Positions 36,140-48,058 of a stretch of 64,000 nt of DNA are shown piece after piece. This DNA comes from Dipteronia dyeriana. Lineage: Eukaryota > Streptophyta > Magnoliopsida > Sapindales > Sapindaceae. How positions within the stretch are numbered: position 1 is the stretch's first letter; the number at the start of each line of letters is the position of its first letter. Below the pieces are notes generated by a model that searched no databases, was not told the origin of the DNA, and saw nothing but the letters and a program-made list of their open reading frames with translations. Location of the stretch: assembly GCA_032871835.1 (NCBI GenBank), contig CM065299.1:95866652-95930651 (forward strand). The letters run 5' to 3'. The position numbers were made by a program, and so were the translations under genes.

Positions 36140-38256
36140 TTACTTTTTGGCAAGCAGCTTCTTTGGAAGCTTCTCCACAGGAATAGTCTTCAGTAGGAAA
36201 AGCCTGGCAGCTCGTTCTTGCAAGGTGCCACCACATTTTAGCCCACGCGACTGGAGTTCAGTCTTTAATCTTTCCATGCCGAGAACCTGTCATTGCAATA
36301 GAGGTGTTACAATTTGGGGAATTAGTGACTGTTCATGCTAAGTAGGAATACAGATTCATTAACTAAAACCCAGTAACATACTAACAGGGTAACAGGATAA
36401 GACAACATTGTTACAACAACATTATGATACTGTGAACAAATGCATAGCTGGGGTTTTACAAGGATAATTCATTGCAATGTTAATGAACTAGGTTGAATTA
36501 GTGTAACAGTCGGCCCACAGACCAATAAATTAAGTCAAACAAGGGTGGAAAAAAGCACACTGCAAATATAAGAAATTTAATTTGGCAAACATACCTCCAT
36601 CTCTGCTGCTGAATCGAATTCCTCAAAATTTAATGGCCTTTCCATTTCTCCATAACCTGTACTTGCATCAGTTGTTTCTTCATGAGATACAGATTTAGTG
36701 GCAGGGAAACCGCTGTCTTCAGCATCAACAGGTTTATTTTCACTGCCCTCCTCATTTCCTGAACTCAAAACATTTGGGGATTGACCAGCAACTTCCTCTT
36801 CCTCCGCAATTACAGATACGAATCCACCACAACACTCATGTTTTTCAGCCTCGTCAACTTCAGTCACAGACACAAATGCAGGCTCCAAACAAGATATTGT
36901 ATTCGGTGATACCTTTTCTTCACCAATCTCGGGTTCAACCACGCCATTCTCTTCATTAGGTACATCTTCTCCCCCAAATTCCAAGATCTGTTGTGGAAGA
37001 ATCACCTTCTCTTCTTCAGAACCACTCTCACAAGAACCTCCACCAGAAAATTCTGCATCCTGTTTACCACCAGTAACCGAACCTGAACTCACCTCAGCTT
37101 CCTTACTTGAATCCGAATGATGCCCATTGTTTACGACAACAGATTTCTCGGTCTCCTCGTCATCATCATCACTGCTATCCTCATCCTCACCATCACCATC
37201 ACCCAATTTCCTCTTCCCCCTCCTAAAAAAATAAACAAAATTAAAACATAAAAACAATGGCATCAATACCAATTCAAACAATTTCTTAAGATTTCAAGAA
37301 CAACGCAGCACCCTATTTGATTGCATTCAATATGAAAACCTCTCTTTCTACTCACTTAGACACCCCAACTAAAATGACAAATAATAATACTGAAGCACTG
37401 GAGAACATACCCTTTTTCGAAAGGGACAAACAAGTATAACATATTTCAATATCCATTCTATTCTTTTACCTAAATTCACAGCATCTTTCTTTTTTCCAAT
37501 TAGTAATTTCAATAAAATCGGATGATACTAGCAGAAATCAAGTATGTATAAACAACTCAAAAATCCCATAAAATTAACAAGTACAGATAACAAAAACCAA
37601 TAATAGTAGAAGATTAACCCTTACCAAATCTTCAACCTCTTGGCATCCGCAGCTGTCCCCGCCACCGTTCTTCGTTTGCCATTGCCACAGGCTTCTCTAA
37701 CCGATTCCTCGACCTTGGCCGCACACTTGGCCGACACCTCTCTGTATTTCGCCACGTACTTCTCGGCCTGTCCATCTCCAACTCCTTTCTTCCCCTTCTT
37801 CGCCTCCTTCTTTAAGAATTCCTCGGCGATCTTCTCCAATTTCCTCCCCTCCTCTTCGGCTCTCCACTCCTCCAACTTCTTCTCCGCGTTCACGTGCCTC
37901 AGTCTCCGACCACTCATGTCCCGACACGCGTCGAAGTTGTTCGTCTTCTTCTGACCGGCCTTCGTCGCCGCGCCACGGAGTAGCGATCCGAAACCGCCTT
38001 TCCCTCCCAAGAGGCTGAGCACGAGGTGGATGGTGGCGTTGTCATCAGAAATTACGGTTCTGTCATTCAATTGATATCCAGAGCAGATGAGGCGCTGGAG
38101 ATGAGTAGGTATTCTGGTAAATTTGTACATGCGTTGCTTGATATCGTGGCCACTAACATGTGGGGCTGTGAAATTTAGGGCTGCGGTTTTGCCGTTTAGA
38201 AGCTTCACGAAGAGCCGTAGTGGCTGCGGATTGGTGTGATCTTCCATTGCTTTCAT
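36140..38256 (-). CDS. SDE2 homologue (ubiquitin-like N-terminus, splicing/genome-stability factor), three exons
   Basis: Exons on the minus strand: 37625-38256, 36595-37222 and 36140-36286, together 1407 nt and 468 residues. Residues about 12-83 are a ubiquitin-like fold and 84-88 are GGKGG, the conserved processing site of SDE2 proteins, followed by FGSLLRG and a basic coiled region (SGRRLRHVNAEKKLEEW; KEAKKGKKG) that is the Sde2 core. The middle is very acidic (EDEDSSDDDDEE, many Glu/Ser). The last exon (GMERLKTELQSRGLKCGGTL, QERAARLFLL) is a SAP-like motif typical of the plant and animal forms. In yeast, cleaved Sde2 joins the spliceosome; the human protein acts in replication stress. Plant function here is inferred. 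A second in-frame ATG three codons on (38247) is an alternative start. Confidence 0.92.
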
Positions 38257-39263
38257 TGCCGGAGATTTTGCTGTGGATAAAAAGATCGATTTGCGAGTGG
38301 AGAAGAAGTGATCGCGATTCCTGGTTTTGGTAATTTATAGAAGCCCTAATTGCGGTTCGTTGATGTTCTATTCATAATAAATATATGGGATATTATCAAA
38401 TTTTCCCTCTGTTTTATTCTTTGTTTTCCCTATCTAGTTTCTTTAATGGTCAAACTATCCCCTAGTGTACCGTCTTTTCATGAATACCCCTGCCGTCAAT
38501 TTCTGACTTTCTATTAAGATTTTAAACAAAACCTTTACCGGCAAGATATAAAAATTAAAATTAAAATTAAAATACAAACAGAAAACAAAAAATTAAAAGA
38601 TCGGAGGGATAATACTATTTATAAAATTTATCGGTATATCTGTTTTTATAAATATTATTATAAATATTCATCTTAATATTAATAATATTTTTATTTAAAT
38701 AAAATATTCATACATATTATTTTTGGAATCATATCATTTTTTTAATGATGCTCCAATTTACTTTTTGAAATATATAATCGTATGTAGAGTCAACAAAATT
38801 TTGATCTGTAATTATCTTATTTATATAGCAATCTTGAAAAAAAAAACTTATTAATATCTATGACTATCTTAAAAATAATATAAAAAGAAACTTATTGACA
38901 TATACTATTATAGTTAACAAAATATTTTGTTTATTGATGAGAAATTTTGATACGTGAAATAAAATTAGGGTTTATTATAAGTTTTTTTTTTGTTTAAAAA
39001 AATATAAGTATGTTTTAATAAAGAAATATATTTGAAGGTACATGTGTAATTAATTAGTATATATAATATTTGGTTTATTTTTAACTAAAGTAACTTATCC
39101 TTATTGATAAATTTCTATTGAGATATTTTTATAATTAACTTTTTTAATAAAATATGGATGTACTAATAAGTTTTATGGGTTTCAATATCGACATCCTAAC
39201 AGATTTCTATTAAGATTAAAAATTAAAGAATTAAAAAAAATATGAATATTCATTGTCCACCTC
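38257..39263. other. SDE2 upstream region and AT-rich spacer
   Basis: The first ~100 bp are the SDE2 leader and promoter (minus strand). From about 38385 to 38530 the sequence (TTAATGGTCAAACTATCCCC and neighbours) resembles one arm of the fold-back element in the ATL intron and may be a half-element. The remainder is A/T-rich with no gene. Confidence 0.45.
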
Positions 39264-39266
39264 TAA

Positions 39267-39836
39267 GAGCATCTACAATGGTATCCTCAACAGTAGAAGG
39301 GTAATCAAAATTTGATTATTTATCCAAAAAACATTGTCCAACAAAGTCACTAAAATTTAGCAATAACAGTTATCAATAATCAAATTGTCACTCCAATAAT
39401 CAAATTTTAAAGATTGACTTTCAATCATCAAATACAAACTTAATCCAAAATAAATGATGTTGTAATTTTATCGTTGCTCTCTCATCTGTGGTTTTTTTTT
39501 TCTAACCACCGATGTATCTCATTGTTGTTTTGACACCAAAAAATTCAATAAGGTAAAATTCGTCTCTTCATTACAAATAGATCAATATTCATATCATATA
39601 CATTCTCTTATCTTTTATAGTTTTTTTTTCTCTTGAAATAAAAATGAGCGGGAACAGTGAAAAATGAGACAGGATTAGAATTTTGATTTAGATAAAGTAT
39701 ATTTTTTTATTTAGATAATGTGTATCATTGTAGACTACATAATCATCAAATTTAGCAATCCCCGGAAACAATCATCAAATGTTGAAGTTACAACTTTTGA
39801 TGATCCAAATTTACTTCTATACCATTAGAGATGCCT
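39267..39836. mobile_element. Tourist-like (PIF/Harbinger) MITE, 570 bp
   Basis: Ends GAGCATCTACAATGG and the complement of the right end AGGCATCTCTAATGG are inverted repeats, bracketed by TAA at 39264-39266 and 39837-39839. The inner arms also pair (AAATTTGATGAT... motifs). Non-coding. Confidence 0.7.
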
Positions 39837-39861
39837 TAAGAATTAATAAACCTTTCCTTTA

Positions 39862-40293
39862 GAGCATCTCCAATGCAAATATGTATTTTTGAGTTTCTAA
39901 ATAGTGCCACATCAGTATTTATAATCCACTTTTGAAAAAAATAATAGAAAAATGTATATTCACATCTCCAATACAATTATCTAAAGTCAAATATGTATCT
40001 ATTTTATGACCAATCATAATAAAACAATTATTGTATTTTCTCTCATCTTTTAATTTACAATTAAATGAGCTTTAATATTATTTGTGGAAAGAGTTAGAAA
40101 TCCTAGTCAACATTTCTAGAAGAGTTTCTAGAATTAGAAACTCAACTCCATATTCTCAACCTTTTTTTTTTACCACATCTTCTCCATATTCAACTTAGAT
40201 AATTGCATTAGAGCAAGTCTTTCTAACTTTTTTAATATCTATCATATATTGCATTCCATTTTCTCCAAATACATAATAGCACTGGAGATGCTC
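39862..40293. mobile_element. Tourist-like (PIF/Harbinger) MITE, 432 bp
   Basis: Ends GAGCATCTCCAATGC and the complement of GCACTGGAGATGCTC are near-perfect inverted repeats, with TTA target duplications at 39859-39861 and 40294-40296. It lies only 25 bp from the preceding MITE of the same type. Confidence 0.8.
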
Positions 40294-40689
40294 TTATAAT
40301 AAGTCATAAATACTGATGTTAATTTTAGTATTCAGTTTAGCTATAATAGAGTAACCATATTGTTAATAGGTAGTTAATAGCTATATGTCATTAGATTTAA
40401 ATCTAATGGCTTACAAAAATAACTTAAAAAAAAAGTAACTTAAAAAAATAATTATTTCTCATAACTACAACCGTAGCTATACAGATCCAGTAAAGTACTT
40501 AGGTGGCGTTTGGTTACTATGGTGGAATAGGAATTGGAATGATAATGAGAATGGAAATTGGAATGGAAATGAATGGAAAGCTGATTTCTTTGTTTGGTTG
40601 GGACTTTGGAGTCAATAGCTGAATCAGTAATATTTTGTTTGGTTAACAACTGAATGGAATGGAATCAACTGTATTTTGACCAAAATACT

Positions 40690-41075
40690 CCTAACTACAA
40701 AACATTTATAATAAGATTATATATTATGGATAATAATAATAACAAAATATGAAAGTATATATTATATATTATATATTATATAATAGAAATATTATATATT
40801 GTATATTATATATTAGAAATATTGATATTATTAATATTAATATTATTTCTATAATATAATAATATATATAATTATAAATTATAATGTTCAATTTGGATAA
40901 TAATAACAAAATATAAAAGTATAAATTATATAATAATAATATATATTATATATTAGAATATATTAATATTAATTATATATAAATATTATATATTGTAATA
41001 TAATATATTTTTTGGATAATAATAATAAAATATATAATAATATTATATTATAATATGTATTATATATAATACATA
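40690..41075. repeat. TA-rich simple sequence, left flank of viral insertion
   Basis: Almost pure A/T with repeated TATAT, TAATAT and AATAATAAT units inside the Harbinger-like element, ending where G/C-balanced viral sequence begins near 41076. Confidence 0.8.
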
Positions 41076-41461
41076 CCATTAGAGATGGTAGAGCTCCACA
41101 ACCATCTGACAGATCAATTTCCCCACAGACGGCCTTTCCTCAACGGCCTTTCCTCAACGGCCTTAACATGGTACTTTCAGACAGAGATGGATGGAGATCT
41201 TAAGCCATAAACCAGTCAGTACGTGGCTTTGTTAAACCTGAGTTCATCCTAGCCAGTAACATTCTGGTTCCGGATGTGTCTAGGGTGTCCAGCTGGTATA
41301 CTAGACCAGAAAACAAAATCTGTTCTGATATGCAGGGTCCTCAAACGAGGCAAGCATAGAGCATACTGTGATCTTGAAGAATCATAGTTTCAGACATAGA
41401 ATCGTCTGAAGATTAGGAAGAGAGAAACTTTAGAAAGCCATACTAAAACAAACACCCAAGT

Positions 41462-41467
41462 TTTATT
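41462..41467 (-). terminator. Candidate viral polyadenylation signal
   Basis: AATAAA on the minus strand lies about 40 nt downstream of the viral TATA box. A poly(A) signal just after the transcription start is the arrangement that gives pararetroviruses their terminally redundant RNA. Confidence 0.5.
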
Positions 41468-41505
41468 CTGATTTTTCTGATCATCTTACAGAGAGAACAA
41501 GGCTT

Positions 41506-41514
41506 CCTTATATA
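41506..41514 (-). promoter_or_regulatory. Candidate caulimovirid promoter TATA box
   Basis: The minus strand reads CCCTATATAAGGAAGCC, closely resembling the TATATAAGGAAG of caulimovirus full-length RNA promoters. It is downstream (in minus orientation) of the polymerase end and of a TGACGTCA motif at 41862-41869, the kind of site bound by TGA/bZIP factors. It faces leftward, in the same direction as SDE2 transcription 3.2 kb away. Confidence 0.6.
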
Positions 41515-41861
41515 GGGAGAGGAAACATTCTACAAGCAAGAGACAAGCTTATGTTACAAAGGAAAGGGCCACAGACAGTGGCCGACAAACGATAATAATA
41601 ATTTTACAAAGTCAAGAAATCAACAGGAAGCTGGTCTGGCAGCTGGCAAACATAATAATTATACAGGTAGGAAAGGGAATACTACGGACTGCTGAGATTA
41701 CAGGTGGCGTGGTATTCTTCGTCTGAGTCGAAAGCCCCATAGCCACGTGTCAGCTTGGCCTTGAGAATCTAGAAGATAGGAGTTCTGGAAGGGGTGCCAA
41801 CTCCTTGCTGGATCCCATGGGACATCAGGGAGGATGAAAAGGACATCTGTTCGGTCATGGT

Positions 41862-41869
41862 TGACGTCA
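41862..41869. promoter_or_regulatory. TGACGTCA (bZIP/TGA-type) site in viral intergenic region
   Basis: Perfect palindrome TGACGTCA about 350 bp upstream of the viral TATA box. Comparable TGACG motifs form the activating as-1 element in the cauliflower mosaic virus promoter. Activity here is inference. Confidence 0.4.
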
Positions 41870-41925
41870 CAAAGAAAATTGAGAAGAGGGATCTGAATAC
41901 TGGTATGGTAAAGCCTTTCGTAGTC

Positions 41926-42761
41926 ATACGAAGTATCTCATTCGTAGCTGACGTTGGAGGTCCAAAGAAGTTGGGCTAGTGGGCTGTATCTGTAAGGCCT
42001 GTTAAAGATCCAAATGCAGCATACTTTGGAGGCCGGTTCTGGGTCCATTTTCCAAAGATGGTATTGGCCCATAAGCTTAGTAAGTTCGGTTCGCCAAACG
42101 GATAGAGGATTGAACCACTGTAGGAAGGCCTGAAGGTTAGGAGAGGTTGGGTTCTGGACAAAGCCATATAATGCTTGAAAGGGGAAAACTATGGCATGGT
42201 GATGGAGGACCGATAAACACCATATGAACCATAATACCTGGTCGGAATAATAGTAAAAAGGGTGGAGATATAAAAGGGTCAAGGAAAGGTTTGCTAGGAT
42301 TGGCTAATTGATGGTGGCAACCTTGGCTGTTGATTTGAGAAAGATATGTAGGGAGATGTAGTTTTACAAAATCATGGACCTGTTGGACAGACGGTATTTG
42401 GCCTGGTGGCAGAGTAGCCAAGAATTCTGACGGGAGAGTAGGAGGTGGTGGAACAGTAGGCGGGACTGTTGAAGATGAAGCCTGGGAAGATATCATGTAG
42501 ATTAAGAGGATAGGACCAACATGGGAGATTAGAGTAACAGGTCTAGGTCGTGACAGCATGTCGGGGATGATGTTGTGGTGTCATTTGATGTGTTTGACGG
42601 AAAAGTCATATCTAGAAAACCAGTATTTGAGTTTCAGGAGCTGAGGATTTGGAGGGAGCTTGTTGTGGAATTCAAGAACTTTCGAAAAAGACTAGTTATC
42701 CATTTCAATGATGAAGTTCCTGGTCCTGAGATGGAAGTCAAACTTGGAGATTCCATTTTTT
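41926..42761 (-). repeat. Inverted repeat arm, viral (left)
   Basis: 836 bp, nearly identical to the reverse complement of 47857-48690. It begins at ATACGAAG and ends in the T-run at 42756-42761, beyond which copy B continues with unrelated sequence upstream of the movement-protein ATG. Confidence 0.85.
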
Positions 42762-42833
42762 GTCCTGTTTTTCAGGCAGGAAGAATCATAGTAACAGTTA
42801 TAAACTAGATGAAGAGAGGGAATTTCAAAAACA

Positions 42834-43583
42834 ATGGCAAACAACACTGATAACACTCTATCTAGACTTTCTTCTGCTATTTCTATTCGTCGAACCCAAA
42901 CCAACGAAATCCAGAACCTTGTTGAATATACCCATATCCCAGAATCTGCACAAATCCCCGGAACAGCTCTGCCCTTATTAAATCCCTATACTGTGTTCAA
43001 ACGCAGCAAATCACTCTCCAGAAGAGTTATTGCCTTAGTTCAACATCGTTCTCCTCCGATAAAGGAATATATCCAATCTACGGCTTTGGATAATTGCCTA
43101 ATTCCAGCCTCAGCAACGGAACAATATGTTGACTTAGAAATTGGTCAGCCCTTAATTGACCAATGGATCAAAGAAGGCTACTCCCACCTGCATATCGGAG
43201 CCATTAGGATAATCCTTACCCTACATGGCAGGAAAAGACTACCAGTCACGGCTAGGGTTGCCCTTCTCAACACAACCTACAAACAGTACGAGCACGCCAT
43301 CATCGAAACGTGTCTGTCTACCCTTCATGCAGGAAGCATTTCGCTCACCTACTATCCCAATTTCAACATCCCTCTCAGGGATCTGAATCTTCACAACTGT
43401 CTCAAGATTCAACTTCAAATAGTAGGAGCTCCTATGATGTCAAACTCTTATATGGCAATATTGCACCACCAGATTGCTTACAGGCTTCAAGATCATGCCC
43501 TTGATCTCCCCATCCCTGGACATACTGGTGATACCATTTTCATTAAAGCTGAAAGAGAAGATGAAGTTCCCACTATCATTTAG
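42834..43583 (+). pseudogene. Caulimovirid movement-protein region (30K type)
   Basis: First 249 codons of the viral polyprotein. The centre of the frame, with YVDLEIGQPLID and then HLHIGAIRIILTLHGRK, fits the core of 30K-superfamily movement proteins, which carry virus through plasmodesmata. The frame stops at TAG 43581 and continues in the same phase to TGA 44499, so one substitution interrupts what was a continuous frame. The ATG at 42834 is preceded by an A-rich leader. Confidence 0.75.
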
Positions 43584-46211
43584 ATTTCGAAGCAACTGCC
43601 CAGAGAAAAGCTCACAGAAATTATGCCTCTCAAGTGGATCACCAACTATGAGAAAGCTTTTCAAAACATTACTCCGGTCGTCGCTACAGAAACCAAGTTC
43701 ATCAAATTAGCAGATGGATCCATCCAGACCACCTATGAACAAATTGGCACTTCTGCGACAGAAGTAACCAGTACCCCAGCTATAGAAACATCACTTAGTG
43801 CTCCTCCTATTTTCCAGGTCCTCATGATTCGACCTGTCACAACCGAAAAGGAGATTCCCATCCATCGTTTAGAACCTGATGGAACTCCTGTCTATACAGA
43901 CAATATCCACGGCCATTTCATATGGGACGTTGACCATGAGATGTGTGATGCAGACTGTGAATGCAGAGCTTGTTACAAACCCCGAAAATCGCCTTGTAAA
44001 CCCATTCGTTCTCACCGAGATCCTAAGGACCCTCACAGTCCTTGGATTGGTTTACAACCAATAAAAAACAAGCCTCTCTCTATCTATGATAAAGCTCTTC
44101 AAATCCTGAAAGATGAAGGATTACTTCCTGATGAGCCAACAGAACCAGAACATATCCTGCCTCCAACTCAGGCTCTTGTGCCTTGCTTCATGGCCTCCAG
44201 CTATGATAAGGATTTTCCTCATCTGGAGTCCTCTTCAAATCCAGAAAGGAATCTATTTTCCAGACCATTCATCCAATCGACTAAGGTCTTACCTGACAGA
44301 TCTCTCAAACAGCCATCCCAGGCTGAACAAGTCCTCAATTGGCACACTCGTAACGCTACTGTCCAGAATAGAGTTCTTCACTATATCGACCAGAAGATTG
44401 ACCAGGTCTCACATCATGTTTCCGAGCATGACCACCAACTTCAACATCTCGATTCAACATTGCGCAACATGTATACAGATTTACAGTCGAGAGTTTTTTG
44501 ATTAGATGTTGATCTCCACCAGTACATCAACCAAGGATACTTTGGCCCTGAATTCGATAGCAATGAAAGGGAAATCAGACAGCTCAAAGACCAGTTAGAC
44601 CAAATAACTCGAGACCACTTTACTAGCACACCTTATATCCCAAGGCCACATCCCTATTCTCCATCCTTGATCTTTCCAACTCAGTCGCCACCACCTTCTT
44701 CCAGGCCCCCTGATCATACCCAGTTTTTCAAATCAACCGGAGATCTTTTCAGAAAATACCCATCTCTATCTACACATCTTGAACAACCTTCCTCAAGCAG
44801 GACGAAAAAATCATCTCCTCGAAAAAAGAAACCACCAAGCACCCACAAGCATTCACCACCAGACCACCGGAAGCATGCTTTTTATGCAGCTTCTCATCAA
44901 TTTTCCTCTCCGGGAACCTCTGAACCCACAGAATCCTCTTATGATTCCCCCTCTTCATGGGAAACGTATTCCCCTGATTCCTCGGGCTCTCCGGACTCCT
45001 CTGAACATGCGAATTACTCAGACCCAGATGCATTGCCAGATCCCTCCCAGATCTATTTGGCTACCAAAGCTGATCCACAACCATCCACCCAGACAGTTGA
45101 CACATCTGAATCTTCAGATGAAACCTCTGTGGAACCAGCTCCTATGGTCGACGAACCGCCTGACCAAAGGAACAGGGCCTAGGCCCCTCCTCAGAAACCT
45201 ACAAATGGCCCTTGGTTTAATTTTGATGACCTAGCTCCTCGACAATGGAGAAAAAGAATGTCAGAAATGAACGCCTGGCTCGACCTGCAGACAGCAAAAC
45301 GTGAGAACGACACAGAATCCATCTTGAGAGAGTTTGTCTCCAGGTTCACTGGATCTCTCAGGGATTGGTACCAGGCTCTTGGAGAATACAAACAACTACA
45401 ACTGGTTCGATGTGGGTCTGTATCCCAAGCTGTGGGAATAATCTTTCGAGAATTTCTCGGAGATGCCTCCCAGTTCTAAAAACAGACCAGACAAGAATTC
45501 TTCGAAATGCGAGTATGTTCACTAGACAAAAGAGACATAGATTACCACTACAGGCGCATGTCCTTCAGGTACCATGCACTCGGTGGAATCAACGATGAAA
45601 CCTTAAGACAGGTATACTTAAACTCTCTCCCTACAGAGCTTCAGGGAGAACTCCAAAGAATAATTGAATTCTCAGGCAGAGGCCTACGAGATATTACTCT
45701 AGGAGAAATCCACATGTTAACCCATACTGCATTAGACAAACTATGTGCTACCCAAAGAGTTTTTGCAAAAATGATCAAAAAGGGTAGAAAGTATGACAGA
45801 TACTGTAAATTTCCTCCTACCTACCACCTTAAATGCAACTCCACTGAACACTGCAACTGCAGAGCAAACAGGTCCTACAAAAGCAGGCCTTCCAGGAACC
45901 AACCTCGAAAAAAGAACAATTCCTCAAACTCCAAGAGGAACAGGAAATATAAATATTACAGGAAGAAGACAAGGAGATCATGGAACAAGTCCAACAAGTG
46001 TTTCGCCTGCGGCCAGGAGGGTCACTATGCCAAGCAATGCCCAAATAAAAGAACAAAATCAGCTAAGCTTATCCAACAACTTAGACAGGTTGCTAATGAA
46101 ATCCCCTCAGATGCTGACATTGAATCTTTCTTCTCAGAACAAGAAGATGTCAACCAGTTGACCTCTTTTATGGTCCAAGATTCAGACGACTCAAGCACTT
46201 CCTCGAAATAG
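43584..46211 (+). pseudogene. Caulimovirid coat-protein region with zinc knuckle
   Basis: Same phase as the movement protein. A Cys-rich segment lies at about 43950-43980 (CDADCECRACY), followed by a Ser/Pro-rich stretch (44667-45180) and a lysine-rich basic stretch. The retroviral-type CCHC knuckle is at 45999-46040 (CFACGQEGHYAKQC), then an acidic tail with EQEDVN. This order is typical of caulimovirid coat proteins, which package viral DNA. In-frame stops at 44499, 45180, 45477 and 46209. Confidence 0.8.
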
Positions 46212-48058
46212 ACAGAATACACAGATCATGATTCTCCTTCAGAGGTCTATCAGGCCACCAGTAATGGTAGTCTGGGCCCCCAGGTCAAAATCCAGATTTT
46301 AACAACAAAATATTCCAAGCCAGTTCCGGTCATTGCCTATTTTGATACTGGAGTTCATTCCTCAATGATGAATCCTAACGTCCTTCCTTCGGATGCCTGG
46401 AAAGAAGAAAAAAATGAGTTTCTAGCAGCAGATGGACAAATTTTTAACACTTACCTGATCTCCAAGCACAAAGTTGGCATACCGTTTTTCCATTCATTCA
46501 TCCTTTGGACTCAAGTCATTGGGACACCTCTCCCAGACAAGGATATCCTCATCGGATGAGACATCTATAGCCAATCCAGAGCCATCAGGATCCTCCCTAA
46601 CAGAATCTGTTACAAGAGAGAATTCAAGCCTTTCATCGACATCCCCAAGATTTCCCCCCTTTCGATTATCAACCCAGATTTCCAGCAAATTCAAGAACAG
46701 CTCATACTATTCTGCACTAACAGCCAAGCAGACTTCAAACATCCTCACCCACTGTGGAAAAACCCTGATTTCTTCATTAGACTCCCTTTCAAACTCAATG
46801 AGGATGTCAACCCAACAAAAGCTACTCACTCGGGAATGTCCCCATCTGATCTATCTTTGGCAACTGAAGAATGTAAACAGCTCCTCAGTCAAGGCCTGAT
46901 AGAGTCCACCTCCTCCCCATGGGCTTGTCAAGCCTTTTACGTTGAGAAAAGGTCAGAACAACTCGGAGGAAAGAAAAGGCTCGTAATTGATTACAAGCCT
47001 CTTAACCTCTTCCTCCTAGACTACAAGTTCCCAGTTCCTAGAGCCAATACATTGTTTTACCAGCTTTCTGGAGCCGCTGTTTTCTCTAAGTTCGACTTGA
47101 AATGAGCCTTCTGGCAAATCGGTATCCACCCAGAAGACAGACCCAAGACGGCTTTATGCCTCCTGAATGCCCAGTACCAATGGACAGTCCTACCTTTTGA
47201 CTTAAAAACAACCCCTCACTTTTCCAAAAGGCTGTCACCAGAATTTTCCTTCCAATCCTCCATACTACCCTGTTATACATCGATGACATCTTATTATTTT
47301 CATCAGACAAAGAATCACATGATAAGCTCCTGCAACAATTTCAACAGATCATTGACAAATATGGAATCATGCTATCCAATAAAAAGAGCTCAATAGGTGA
47401 AACTGAGATTGAGTTCCTTGGCATGAAAATCAGAGATGGTTCCTATGTCCCTGGACCTCATCTGGCAAGACAGCTTCTTGCCTTCCCAGATTCAAACCTC
47501 TCACAAAAACAGATTCAGTAGTTCCTTGGCATTGTCAATTATATTAGGGATTTTATCCCACAAGCAAGCCATTACACCACATGCTTGTCCAAGCTTCTCA
47601 AGAAAAATCCCCCTCCGTGGGACACCTCTCACTCTGAGGCAATAACCCACCTAAAGAGTGTCACACAGAAGCCTCCACCTCTGCATATCCTATCGTCAGG
47701 ACAACTCATCTTACAGACTGATGCCAGTGACCACTTCTGGGGAGCCGTCCTCTTTGAAGAATCCAACGAAAAATGCCACTACTGTGGCCATGCCATCGGA
47801 CAGTTCAAAGATACCCAAAAACACTACCACACCATTTATAAGGAGATCATTGCTGTAAAAAATGGAATCTCCAAGTTTGACTTCCATCTCAGGACCATGA
47901 ACTTCATCATTGAAATGGATAACTAGTCTTTTCCGAAAGTTCTTGAATTCAACAACAAGCTCCCTCCAAATCCTCAGCTCCTGAGACTCAAAGACTGATT
48001 TTCTAGATATGACTTTTCTGTCAAACACATCAAAGGACACCCCAACATCATCCCCGAC
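46212..48058 (+). pseudogene. Caulimovirid protease - reverse transcriptase - RNase H region
   Basis: The aspartic-protease motif (Asp-Thr-Gly) is at 46344-46352. The reverse transcriptase has LVIDYKPLN near 46981 and the catalytic YIDD at 47276-47287, and the RNase H has QTDASDHFWG near 47718. Breaks: stops at 46557 and 47103 in the first phase, a one-base frame change around 47205-47220, then stops at 47519, 47924 and 47996. Several stops replace an expected Trp, Gln or Arg codon, consistent with C-to-T decay at methylated cytosines. Confidence 0.85.

Larger units (their letters stand above)
41076..42761 (-). mobile_element. Endogenous caulimovirid, partial copy A (3' genes plus promoter), minus orientation
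   Basis: Read on the minus strand, it runs from the RNase H part of the polymerase (42761 down to about 42560), through the C-terminal extension (42559-41975), into an intergenic region with promoter and polyadenylation signals (to about 41076). 41926-42761 is the inverted repeat of 47857-48690. Breaks seen: TAG at 42692-42694 and a one-base insertion in a T-run near 42255 that shifts frame. Where copy B has a TGA at 47996, this copy keeps TGG. The family (Caulimoviridae) is clear; florendovirus-like is a best guess from gene order and TA-rich insertion site. Confidence 0.8.
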
